DNA of 5,845 nucleotides from Candidatus Methanophagales archaeon ANME-1-THS. GTDB lineage: Archaea; Halobacteriota; Syntropharchaeia; Alkanophagales; Methanospirareceae. Both the position numbers and the translations under genes were made by a program. The notes below the pieces were generated by a model. It was given only the letters and a program-made list of their open reading frames with translations, was not told the origin of the DNA and did no database searches. The stretch's first letter is position 1. Every line of letters begins with the position of its first letter. Below are positions 1 through 5,393 of this stretch, piece by piece. The stretch covers positions 1-5,845 of the forward strand of contig RXIE01000024.1 in the NCBI GenBank assembly GCA_004212135.1. Direction: 5' to 3'.

Positions 1-2
1 TT

Positions 3-1421
3 TCACGTCCACTTCCTGGTTTGAAGCAGAAGGGCGATGGCGTGGTTGGCGGGACACTCAACAAAAATGGCATACTGACAGTCCGAGCGATGAAGATCGG
101 GAAAGATACGGTACTCGCTCAGATCATCAAGCTGGTGGAAGAAGCCCAGGGGTCACGACCGCCGGTCCAACGAATTGCGGATAAAGTCGTGAGCTATTTC
201 ATTCCAACGGTATTAGCCATTGCGATTCTTGCCTTCGCGGTCTGGTACCTCATCATTGGTAATACGCTCCTCTTTTCGCTCACTGCCTTGATTTCCGTGC
301 TTGTCATCGCGTGCCCCTGCGCGCTCGGACTCGCCACACCGACTGCGGTAACCGTGGGCATTGGTCGTGGTGCGGAACTGGGGGTCCTCGTGAAGAAAGG
401 CGAAGCACTTGAAATAGCCGAGAAACTGACCACGATCGTCTTTGATAAAACAGGTACGCTGACCAGGGGAAAACCAGAGGTTACGGATATACACTCGTTT
501 GGCATCACGGAGAACGAGTTGCTCACACTGGCAGCCAGTGTGGAGAAGAATTCGCAACATCCGCTCGCCGAGGCGATTGTGAGACGAGCCCACGAGGCGG
601 GTATCGAGCTTCTGGAAAGCACGGAATTTGACACGTTCGGTGGGAAAGGGGTGAGCGCAAAGGTAGCGGGTAATGAGGTCTTTATCGGGAACAGGATACT
701 GTTTGCCGAGCGGAATATTACGCTCCCGCCTGAAATTGAGGATACCGTGGTTCAGCTTGAAAGCGAAGGAAAGACAGTTATACTCATCGCGCGTGCTCAC
801 CAAATCAGCGGCAGTATCGCGATCGCGGATACCCTGAAGGAGAGCACCAGAGATGCGATCAGCGCATTCAAGGCGATGAAGCTGAATGTGGCGATGATTA
901 CCGGCGACAATGCACGGACGGCTCATGCTATCGCAGCGCAGATCGGCATCGAACGGGTATTAGCTGAGGTCTTACCGCAGGATAAAGCGGAAGAGGTGAA
1001 GAAGCTGCAAGAAAACGGCGAGGTCGTTGCCTTTGTAGGTGACGGCATTAACGATGCACCCGCACTTGCACAGGCTGACGTCGGGATCGCGATCGGGAGT
1101 GGGACAGATGTAGCAATCGAGAGCGGTGAGATCGTACTGATTACAGATGATCTGATGGATGCGGTGGCCGCCGTCCAGTTGAGCAAGAAAGTGATGACGC
1201 GGATAAAGCAAAACCTGTTCTGGGCGTTCGCCTATAACACCGCGCTCATCCCCATGGCAGCCGGAGCACTCTATCCGTTCTTCGGCATTACGTTTAAACC
1301 AGAACTCGCGGGGCTCGCAATGGCGCTGAGTTCCGTTACCATTGTGACTCTTTCTTTAATGCTGAAGAACTATACACCGCCCGCGAAGAGGGCTGAAAAG
1401 AAAAAAGGAGGTGAGAAATAA
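3..1421 (+). CDS. copA: Cu+-exporting P1B-type ATPase CopA, 3' part (5' end outside window)
   Basis: This is the C-terminal ~472 codons of a membrane P-type ATPase that pumps monovalent copper out of the cytoplasm at the cost of ATP. With the TTG codon at 21 as residue 1, it shows the end of the actuator domain (GGTLN, 10-14), a membrane helix near 56-77, and the metal-site helix with CPC at 98-100. The phosphorylation motif DKTGTLT follows at 142-148 (catalytic Asp142), then the P1B-specific His-Pro at 180-181, TGDN at 294-297 and GDGIND at 340-345. Two final helices carry YN (405-406) and MALSS (434-438). CPC plus YN plus MxxSS is the Cu+ site of the P1B-1 subgroup, so copper (or silver) is preferred over zinc or cadmium. 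The TTG at 21 is not a true start because the frame is open to the window edge; N-terminal metal-binding domains and the first helices are missing. The gene ends just before a YHS-domain gene, and its last codons contain that gene's ribosome binding site. Confidence 0.95.
   Translation, partial: SRPLPGLKQKGDGVVGGTLNKNGILTVRAMKIGKDTVLAQIIKLVEEAQGSRPPVQRIADKVVSYFIPTVLAIAILAFAVWYLIIGNTLLFSLTALISVLVIACPCALGLATPTAVTVGIGRGAELGVLVKKGEALEIAEKLTTIVFDKTGTLTRGKPEVTDIHSFGITENELLTLAASVEKNSQHPLAEAIVRRAHEAGIELLESTEFDTFGGKGVSAKVAGNEVFIGNRILFAERNITLPPEIEDTVVQLESEGKTVILIARAHQISGSIAIADTLKESTRDAISAFKAMKLNVAMITGDNARTAHAIAAQIGIERVLAEVLPQDKAEEVKKLQENGEVVAFVGDGINDAPALAQADVGIAIGSGTDVAIESGEIVLITDDLMDAVAAVQLSKKVMTRIKQNLFWAFAYNTALIPMAAGALYPFFGITFKPELAGLAMALSSVTIVTLSLMLKNYTPPAKRAEKKKGGEK
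1407..1414 (+). promoter_or_regulatory. Strong ribosome binding site for the YHS gene
   Basis: GGAGGTGA is a near-perfect complement to the archaeal 16S rRNA 3' end. It sits 9 bases before the ATG at 1424. It lies inside the last codons of copA and fixes the start of the following small gene, which suggests translation from the same transcript. Confidence 0.8.
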
Positions 1422-1423
1422 AG

Positions 1424-1576
1424 ATGGCGATCGATCCGGTCTGTAAAATGACGGTAGACGAAAAGACGGCAAAGTTCAAGACCGAATATAAAGGTAAGAC
1501 CTATTATTTCTGCGCGCCCGGCTGTAAGAAGGCGTTTGAGAAGAACCCGGAAGAATACCTTGGACGAGGAAAGTGA
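1424..1576 (+). CDS. YHS-domain metal-binding protein (50 aa)
   Basis: This small single-domain protein of 50 residues fits the whole YHS domain. It opens with DPVCKM (residues 4-9), followed by YKGKTYYFC (22-30) and C34 four residues on, then the usual F-x-x-NPEEY ending (residues 39-45). C7, C30 and C34 are the likely metal ligands. YHS domains are common beside or fused to copper and heavy-metal P-type ATPases, and are thought to bind or hand over copper; the exact role here is inferred. The ATG lies 2 bases after the copA stop codon and behind a very strong ribosome binding site, so the two genes very probably form one operon. The length is normal for stand-alone YHS proteins. It is too short for many automatic gene callers. 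Confidence 0.9.
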   Translation: MAIDPVCKMTVDEKTAKFKTEYKGKTYYFCAPGCKKAFEKNPEEYLGRGK

Positions 1577-1591
1577 AGGGACCATGTGAGT

Positions 1592-1717
1592 ATGGCAAAG
1601 GAAGTGAAGTAGAGCGAGACCGAGCAATCTGTGCTGATCAAAGCGTTGGGCTACTCGCCAAAATTGAGAATACTTGACCTCTTTTTAACTAACCCCTTCT
1701 TTGACTTCAGCAGTTTC
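1592..1717 (+). pseudogene. 5' remnant of an archaeal winged-helix regulator, with an in-frame amber codon
   Basis: From the ATG at 1592 the frame reads MAKEVK, a TAG stop at 1610-1612, then continues open through LIKALGYSPKLRILDLF and TNPFFDFSS. The pattern 'ALG-x-SPKLRILD-x-x-L-x-NPFFDFS' is what I recognise as the first helices of archaeal winged-helix transcription regulators (family recall, no search run). The next segment, where the recognition helix should lie, is missing: from about 1715 the bases instead encode the opposite-strand methyltransferase. The frame stays open to a TGA at 1811-1813, but those residues do not look like a regulator. A GTG at 1631 could restart after the amber codon but has no ribosome binding site. 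Its place 15 bases after the YHS gene suggests a former copper-operon regulator. It is probably a non-functional remnant; a pyrrolysine reading of TAG is possible but would not rescue the missing domain. Confidence 0.6.
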
Positions 1718-2770
1718 AAACACGGTTATGTAGCGGTTCAAACTTTTATGAACCCGGTACACATGCTCCTCCACGAGCTGAAAGTCGCTCCTCGGGGAGA
1801 GATACTGAATTGATGGGGAATTTGAGACGATCACCGCTTTTCCCTTAGGTTTGAGCACACGGTCAATTTCATCGAGCGCATCCTGGTATAACCGTTCCGG
1901 GAATACACGGTGCGATTCCACGGTCGAGGCGCGTGACCTCGAAACGAATGATGCCCTGCCATACGGCAGGTCGGTTGCAATCGCATCAATGCTTTTATCT
2001 CGTAACGGTATCCTCGTGGCATCACCGACCAGTAAATCGCCCGACAGCCCGAAAAAGTGCAAATTCGCATGTGCACCTCGTACCATCTTCTTCTGGACGT
2101 CCAGACCGATCAGCCGCGCTCCAACCATCCCTGCTTCGATCAATATCCCGCCCGTGCCACAGAAAGGATCGAGAAAAAGCTCGCCTGGCTGTATGCCGCT
2201 GAGATTAACCAGGACACGGGCGACCTTAGGCATGATCACGCCGGGTACAAAGAATGGTCTGGACCGCGGTCTCCTCTCCTCAAAGTGCGTCTTGCTGACC
2301 GACCGGAGGAGCAGACAGAACAAGCAGGTGTGTGCAGTAAACAGGAGAACAAAGGTTTGAGTTGGATGCGCGAGGTTCACGGCATACCCCCTTCTCGTTA
2401 TGCATTCCCCGACCACCGCGGGCAAATCGTTCTTCCTCAAGCTCGCGGGATGCGCACCTCGAAGACGAACGGCAAAGGTCTCACCTTCGTTCATAACCGT
2501 GCCAAAATCCGTCTTGTTAACGAGCTCCTCAATTGCCGCCTTATCAGGCGCACACATGCCGTGCACCTTGTAAAGGTAGTGTGTCATTGCGAGTCGCTTT
2601 GAGAGACGATCGAGAAGTTCAGATTCCAGTGACCGTGGCACATCAACTACCAGAATGCTATCTGAGAAGATCTGCTCCTCGTAGGCGACGTGCAATGCCT
2701 CTAAACAGGCTAAAACTTCTGCCCTTGGCAGTGTACCATGCTCGCCCGAGAGCTCAAACGCAAGTAGCAT
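1685..2770 (-). CDS. trmG10: tRNA (guanine-10-N2)-methyltransferase, Trm-G10/Trm11-like (THUMP + SAM domain)
   Basis: A 361-residue protein that should mono- or dimethylate N2 of guanine 10 in tRNA using S-adenosylmethionine. The N-terminal ~150 residues correspond to the THUMP-containing RNA-binding part, starting MLLAFELSGEHGTLPRAE, a typical family start. The linker ERRPRSRPFFVPGVIMP (165-181) leads into a Rossmann-type methyltransferase: motif I DPFCGTGG (201-208), acidic D224 after strand 2, GDATRIPL (249-256), and motif IV DLPYG (267-271). The protein closes with HKSLNRYITVF. Motif IV is normally D/N-P-P-Y in N2-guanine methyltransferases; here it is D-L-P-Y. I chose the ATG at 2770 over an upstream ATG at 2827 because the 19 extra residues are not family-like. 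No strong ribosome binding site is visible. Its last ~10 codons lie antisense to the truncated regulator remnant. It is divergent from pdxS. Confidence 0.88.
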   Translation of the reverse strand: MLLAFELSGEHGTLPRAEVLACLEALHVAYEEQIFSDSILVVDVPRSLESELLDRLSKRLAMTHYLYKVHGMCAPDKAAIEELVNKTDFGTVMNEGETFAVRLRGAHPASLRKNDLPAVVGECITRRGYAVNLAHPTQTFVLLFTAHTCLFCLLLRSVSKTHFEERRPRSRPFFVPGVIMPKVARVLVNLSGIQPGELFLDPFCGTGGILIEAGMVGARLIGLDVQKKMVRGAHANLHFFGLSGDLLVGDATRIPLRDKSIDAIATDLPYGRASFVSRSRASTVESHRVFPERLYQDALDEIDRVLKPKGKAVIVSNSPSIQYLSPRSDFQLVEEHVYRVHKSLNRYITVFETAEVKEGVS

Positions 2771-2776
2771 TTCAAA

Positions 2777-2796
2777 CCTTTTTAAGAAGAAAAAGG
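2777..2796. repeat. Perfect 7-bp inverted repeat just before the methyltransferase start
   Basis: CCTTTTT at 2777-2783 and AAAAAGG at 2790-2796 are exact reverse complements around a 6-base loop AAGAAG. The near arm ends 6 bases upstream of the methyltransferase ATG (minus strand). It could form a hairpin in the 5' leader or act as a protein-binding dyad; no function is proven. Confidence 0.55.
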
Positions 2797-2896
2797 GGTA
2801 TGTACATATCAAAATAAAATTGCGCAAACTTGAAATGCTGAGAATACAATATGACCACTGTAAGAATGCGCTGCTCTCGATAAAGCATGAATCGCG

Positions 2897-2905
2897 AGGG
2901 GGTGA
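2897..2905 (+). promoter_or_regulatory. Ribosome binding site deciding the pdxS start
   Basis: AGGGGGTGA precedes the ATG at 2908 by 2 bases (5 bases from the G-run). It favours this ATG over the in-frame ATG at 2887, which lacks such a site. Confidence 0.65.
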
Positions 2906-2907
2906 AT

Positions 2908-3813
2908 ATGACGAGACAGATTGAGCTTGAGGGGCTCAGGCACGGATCAGAGCTCTTGAAGCGTGGGTTTGCTTCATTGCAAAAAGGTGGGGTGATCATG
3001 GATGTAACGAGCGCTGAGCAGGCGATCGTGGCTGAGAAAGCAGGTGCTATTGCGGTTATGGCCTTGCATGCTGTTCCCGCGGATATACGGAAGGCGGGCG
3101 GTGTCGCACGAATGGCAGACCCGGCAATTATTACGGAGATCATTGATGCCGTAACGATACCGGTGATGGCTAAATGTCGTATCGGACATTTTATGGAAGC
3201 GGAGATACTCGAGGCGCTCGGTGTCGACATGATCGATGAATCGGAGGTTCTCACGCCGGTAGACACGCATCATGTGGATAAAAAGCGATTTATAGTGCCT
3301 TTCGTCTGCGGTGCCCGTGATTTAGGTGAGGCATTGCGGCGAATAGAGGAGGGTGCAGCAATGATACGGACAAAGGGTGAGGCTGGAACTGGCGATGTCA
3401 AAGAGGCGGTTCGGCATATGAAATTGATCATGGGTGAGATACGATCCCTTGCGGGTAAAGCTGAGGAGGAGCTGAGAGATGTTGCTAAAGAATTGAAGGT
3501 ATCGTTTGACATCGTGCAGGAGACGGCGAACTTGCAGCGATTACCCGTGGTGAATTTCGCAGCCGGGGGAATTGCCACACCGGCTGATGCGGCGCTCATG
3601 ATGCGGCTTGGCGCAGATGGTGTCTTTGTCGGGTCTGGGATATTCAAATCGGAAAATCCACCGAGGATGGCGGCTGCAATTGTGGAAGCGGTCAACAACT
3701 ACGATGATCCAAAGAAATTAGCTGAGATCTCCAAGGGATTAGGATTACCCATGAAGGGGATTGAAGTGAGCGTCCTCACGGAAGAGGAGATGCTGCAAGT
3801 GCGAGGATGGTAA
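2908..3813 (+). CDS. pdxS: Pyridoxal 5'-phosphate synthase subunit PdxS
   Basis: PdxS makes the vitamin B6 cofactor pyridoxal phosphate from ribose 5-phosphate, glyceraldehyde 3-phosphate and ammonia. The ammonia is delivered by the glutaminase PdxT, which is not in this window. The 301-residue protein has the expected length and TIM-barrel motifs: GGVIMD (27-32, catalytic Asp32), MAKCRIGH (87-94) with Lys89 as the first Schiff-base lysine, [11 protein letters not shown] (152-162) with Lys156 as the second, and phosphate-binding stretches [16 protein letters not shown] (216-231) and [10 protein letters not shown] (235-244). The residue after Lys89 is Cys, where Ala or Val is common. I start at 2908 because it has a G-rich ribosome binding site and gives a normal N-terminus; an in-frame ATG at 2887 would add seven residues. 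It appears monocistronic: divergent from the methyltransferase and followed by an inverted repeat. Confidence 0.97.
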   Translation: MTRQIELEGLRHGSELLKRGFASLQKGGVIMDVTSAEQAIVAEKAGAIAVMALHAVPADIRKAGGVARMADPAIITEIIDAVTIPVMAKCRIGHFMEAEILEALGVDMIDESEVLTPVDTHHVDKKRFIVPFVCGARDLGEALRRIEEGAAMIRTKGEAGTGDVKEAVRHMKLIMGEIRSLAGKAEEELRDVAKELKVSFDIVQETANLQRLPVVNFAAGGIATPADAALMMRLGADGVFVGSGIFKSENPPRMAAAIVEAVNNYDDPKKLAEISKGLGLPMKGIEVSVLTEEEMLQVRGW

Positions 3814-3834
3814 TCCCAGTCACACGCGGACGAA

Positions 3835-3854
3835 TGCACCACCGTTCAGGTGCA
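3835..3854. repeat. Small hairpin in the pdxS 3' untranslated region
   Basis: TGCACC (3835-3840) and GGTGCA (3849-3854) pair perfectly around an 8-base loop, starting 22 bases after the pdxS stop. No T-run follows directly; a T-rich tract (CTCTTTTA) begins near 3889. It may be part of transcript end formation, but a 6-bp stem can arise by chance. Confidence 0.35.
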
Positions 3855-3911
3855 GAGCAGCGGTGATAGAACGATCGTGTTATTCGCTCTTTTATGGAAA
3901 GACCACCTGCA

Positions 3912-3945
3912 AAGAAGGGGCGGGAGGTGAAAAACGCCCCTTCTT
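3912..3945. terminator. Bidirectional terminator-like inverted repeat between convergent genes
   Basis: AAGAAGGGGCG (3912-3922) and CGCCCCTTCTT (3935-3945) form a perfect 11-bp stem with a 12-base loop. It lies between the end of pdxS and the stop codon of the convergent minus-strand gene, 5 bases past that stop. The minus-strand loop starts with TTTTT. Its position suggests a shared transcription end or RNA-stability hairpin. Archaeal termination mainly relies on T-runs, so the role is inferred. The loop on the plus strand happens to contain GGAGGTGA, but no start codon follows at usable distance. Confidence 0.6.
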
Positions 3946-3950
3946 CGACC

Positions 3951-4091
3951 TTATTTGTAGATATGTTCCAGCCCTTCACCAGGAGCAAACGCATGTGGGT
4001 CTTGAATGAACCCGGGCTTTAATCGAATGACCACGGCATCATCCTCATACAACACTCCTTCGTCCGGTCTTTTACCACTTAGTTTCTCCAT
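3951..4091 (-). CDS. Small hypothetical protein, probable C-terminal half of a split gene (46 aa)
   Basis: This frame starts at an ATG (4091-4089) and reads MEKLSGKRPDEGVLYEDD, then VVIRLKPGFIQDPHAFAPGE, ending in HIYK. The residue mix (acidic patches, alternating hydrophobics) looks genuinely protein-like, but I do not recognise the family. No signal peptide or membrane segment is visible. It overlaps the upstream frame by 20 bases in a different phase. A GAGGAG sequence 7 bases before its ATG could serve as ribosome binding site, so translational coupling is possible. Equally, removal of one G at about 4095-4096 would fuse both frames through 'VVEEL-A-MEKL' into one ~93-residue protein, which I think is more likely. 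The terminator-like hairpin lies directly after the stop. Confidence 0.55.
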   Translation of the reverse strand: MEKLSGKRPDEGVLYEDDAVVIRLKPGFIQDPHAFAPGEGLEHIYK

Positions 4092-4233
4092 TGCCGAGCT
4101 CCTCGACCACAAAGACTCTCTGCTCATCCGCGTCGCATTCGACCTGCGCGTGACGGAGCGAGAAGAGCTGTTCTACCGTGATGTCTTCAAATGGAATTGA
4201 ATAGATGATGCGGATATCTTTCTTCATGTTCAT
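4072..4233 (-). CDS. Small hypothetical protein, probable N-terminal half of a split gene (53 aa)
   Basis: From the ATG at 4233 (a second ATG at 4227 is possible) it reads MNMKKDIRIIYSIPFEDITV, then EQLFSLRHAQVECDADEQR, then VFVVEELG, and ends a few residues on at TAA. It is a soluble, acidic, protein-like sequence of unknown family. The region just upstream on this strand is A+T-rich (ATTAATAATAATTTTA at about 4249-4264) and suits an archaeal promoter with a very short leader. No clear ribosome binding site is seen. The coding quality drops in the last few residues after EELG, exactly where the next frame takes over, which supports a frameshift in a single gene. If the two frames are truly separate, they are coupled small genes. 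Most of the opposite-strand open frame over 4006-4200 is a shadow. Confidence 0.55.
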   Translation of the reverse strand: MNMKKDIRIIYSIPFEDITVEQLFSLRHAQVECDADEQRVFVVEELGNGETKW

Positions 4234-4521
4234 GCTGTTAAAAGATTGATAAAATTATTATTAATATGAATAGGGTCTTGGAGTAAGGAGATGAAGTCAG
4301 AACTCCGAGTACGCCCGCAGGTGTGTGGAGGATACTACTACTAATAATAACCGCACTAATCCCGTCCATTTCGAAACCGTAGCTTTTTAGCACCTATCCT
4401 TACAGGGTAACGTCACGGAGAGAAGAGATTATGCTCCTTCGGTTTTGGGTGCGTAGTAATCCAGATTCTTAAAGCGCTTCCGCAAAAGAATATGAGAAGC
4501 TCGGTATTACCTTTACGTATC
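4234..4521. other. Intergenic spacer upstream of trmY (no confirmed gene)
   Basis: These 288 bases separate the divergent small gene from trmY. They contain an A+T-rich stretch (4245-4268) suited to divergent promoters and a 17-codon plus-strand reading frame (4291-4344). Segments 4372-4379 (CGAAACCG) and 4440-4447 (CGGTTTTG) can pair with one G-U. A competing pairing of 4390-4395 (GCACCT) with 4447-4452 (GGGTGC) crosses it. No tRNA fold or convincing gene was found. For trmY itself, AGAATATGAG around 4487-4496 is a plausible but weak TATA-like element for a leaderless start at 4522. Confidence 0.45.
4291..4344 (+). CDS. Possible 17-codon leader reading frame ending in three Tyr codons and tandem stops
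   Basis: An ATG at 4291 lies 7 bases after GGAG (4280-4283), with a second GGAG touching the ATG. The frame reads MKSELRVRPQVCGGYYY and ends with TAC TAC TAC followed by TAA TAA TAA (4333-4350). It lies ~180 bases before trmY on the same strand. The ribosome binding site and the repeated codons make it worth recording, but a frame this short may be chance; the TAC/TAA run could be a simple triplet repeat. Function unknown. Confidence 0.25.
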   Translation: MKSELRVRPQVCGGYYY

Positions 4522-5109
4522 ATGAGACAGTTTGTCCTTTATGCACGGAAAGCAGTTACGAGCCCGGATTTCGCACTGGACGATCTACCGGGCAGCGGAG
4601 GCAGGATGGACCTCGTTGCACGCTGTATTTGTAACGCGCTCTGGTTGAGCCACGCGGTGCGACGAGACTCATGCATCCATATCGTCGCGTACGGTCGTCC
4701 CAATCCACCGGTGGTTATCTCCTTCTATGGCGAGACGTTGCGAGGTGTCTCACCCGACGAACGGAATATCGCGGCCTGGATAAAGAACGCGTTAGCAGCC
4801 AAACGGAAGAATCCGGGTATAACGGTGCGCACCATCAGTTTCCAGCAGTTGATCGAGGAGCTGGCGTCCCGAGGCGCGTTCTTTTACATATTACATGAAA
4901 AAGGGCGGGATATCAGCACGCTGGAGCTCAAAGCCGATTCGGTATTCGTGCTCGGCGACCATCTGGGCCTGCCGCGGAACGAAGAGAAGTTCGTTGCACG
5001 CTGTGCACATGAAAGGATATCACTTGGCACGAGCTCGTATCTCGCCTCGCACTGTATCACCGTGCTCCATTATGAGCTGGATAGGCGGTGTACGTGGTCC
5101 TCAAGATAG
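4522..5109 (+). CDS. trmY: tRNA (pseudouridine(54)-N1)-methyltransferase TrmY
   Basis: TrmY methylates N1 of pseudouridine 54 in the T-loop of archaeal tRNAs, giving m1-pseudouridine, the archaeal stand-in for ribothymidine. The 195-residue protein is full length and belongs to the SPOUT (trefoil-knot) class. Family landmarks are the start MRQFVLYARKA, DLPGSGGRMDL (21-31), NALWLSH..RRD (38-49), YGRPNPPV (57-64), SPDERNIA (77-84), the SAM-binding knot loop VLGDHLGL (143-150), and ASHCITVLH (175-183) with the conserved Cys178. The start is set at 4522 because known TrmY proteins begin exactly there; the in-frame ATG at 4492 would add ten unrelated residues. No ribosome binding site is visible, so a leaderless transcript is likely. 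It ends in TAG at the usual family length, which shows that TAG acts as a stop here. Confidence 0.96.
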   Translation: MRQFVLYARKAVTSPDFALDDLPGSGGRMDLVARCICNALWLSHAVRRDSCIHIVAYGRPNPPVVISFYGETLRGVSPDERNIAAWIKNALAAKRKNPGITVRTISFQQLIEELASRGAFFYILHEKGRDISTLELKADSVFVLGDHLGLPRNEEKFVARCAHERISLGTSSYLASHCITVLHYELDRRCTWSSR

Positions 5110-5393
5110 AGCGTTACCGTTAAGGAAAAGCCGCTAGTTAGATAAATGGTAGATCAGCAAAAGGTGTGAAAATCCTTTTATATCCATGAGACCATCCGCA
5201 TACTCGAAAAGATCTCTCTATATTCTTTGTACGCATCTCTAAATTTCATTCTATCATATTTGCTCTCTTTTTATATCTCACCTTATTGGAGGTACTGAGA
5301 TCTTTTAGAAATATAAGGTCCTGGAATTCTTATTTCAGGTATTGACTTCAGGTTCTTACTCCTTTTCCTTACTACAAGCACTGAGTTCTTTTT
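5110..5393. other. A+T-rich intergenic region with TATA-like elements
   Basis: This stretch holds no convincing gene and is clearly richer in A+T than the genes to its left. It contains two good archaeal TATA-like elements in plus orientation, CTTTTATATCC (5175-5185) and CTTTTTATATC (5267-5277), and a GGAGGT at 5287-5292 with no start codon after it. On the minus strand a 23-codon frame (5249-5178) begins MKFRDAYKEYREIFSSM about 24 bases after the second element read in reverse. That spacing would suit a leaderless transcript, but the evidence for a gene is thin. Confidence 0.4.

Larger units (their letters stand above)
2771..2907. promoter_or_regulatory. Divergent promoter region between the tRNA methyltransferase and pdxS
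   Basis: The 137 bases between the two divergent start codons are A+T-rich on the methyltransferase side. They contain an AT-rich tract at 2808-2820 and a perfect 10-base palindrome TATGTACATA at 2799-2808, which lies 29-38 bases before the methyltransferase ATG, where a TATA box or operator for a short-leader transcript would sit. For pdxS the best TATA-like stretch is weak (ATACAATATG, about 2844-2853). Individual promoter assignments are inferences; that both promoters must lie here follows from gene order. Confidence 0.5.

Noticed and set aside
194..1211. Several minus-strand open frames opposite copA (194-634, 213-926, 923-1186, 972-1211)
   Set aside because: They are antisense to a well-conserved ATPase domain set and have low-complexity or Cys/Ser-rich translations without family features.
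1370..1627. Minus-strand 85-codon open frame
   Set aside because: It is antisense to the copA end and the YHS gene, which has its own strong ribosome binding site and complete domain.
1851..2817. Plus-strand open frames over the methyltransferase (1851-2360, 1933-2202, 2057-2602, 2533-2817) and a minus-strand one at 1831-2076
   Set aside because: Shadows of the methyltransferase gene; the real frame carries THUMP and SAM motifs.
2772..3698. Minus-strand open frames over pdxS
   Set aside because: Antisense shadows; pdxS has all catalytic residues on the plus strand.
3923..3934. GGAGGTGA in the hairpin loop as a ribosome binding site
   Set aside because: No start codon lies within usable distance; the first ATG on that strand is over 30 bases away.
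3776..3994. Minus-strand 72-codon frame crossing the hairpin
   Set aside because: It overlaps the better small frame in another phase and runs through the terminator-like repeat and the end of pdxS.
4006..4200. Plus-strand 64-codon frame
   Set aside because: It is the complement of the two minus-strand small frames; its translation is less protein-like and it has no ribosome binding site.
4351..4480. Possible tRNA or C/D-box RNA in the spacer before trmY
   Set aside because: A TTCGAAA sequence recalls a T-loop, but no acceptor, D or anticodon arms could be paired, and no RUGAUGA/CUGA box pair was found.
4429..4506. Minus-strand frame ending RKRFKNLDYYAPKTEGA, possibly a truncated gene C-terminus
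   Set aside because: It looks protein-like but is only ~18-26 codons, has no start other than TTG, and its upstream continuation is blocked by a stop; chance cannot be excluded.
4671..5137. Plus-strand open frames at 4671-4898 and 4895-5137
   Set aside because: Out-of-phase shadows within trmY.
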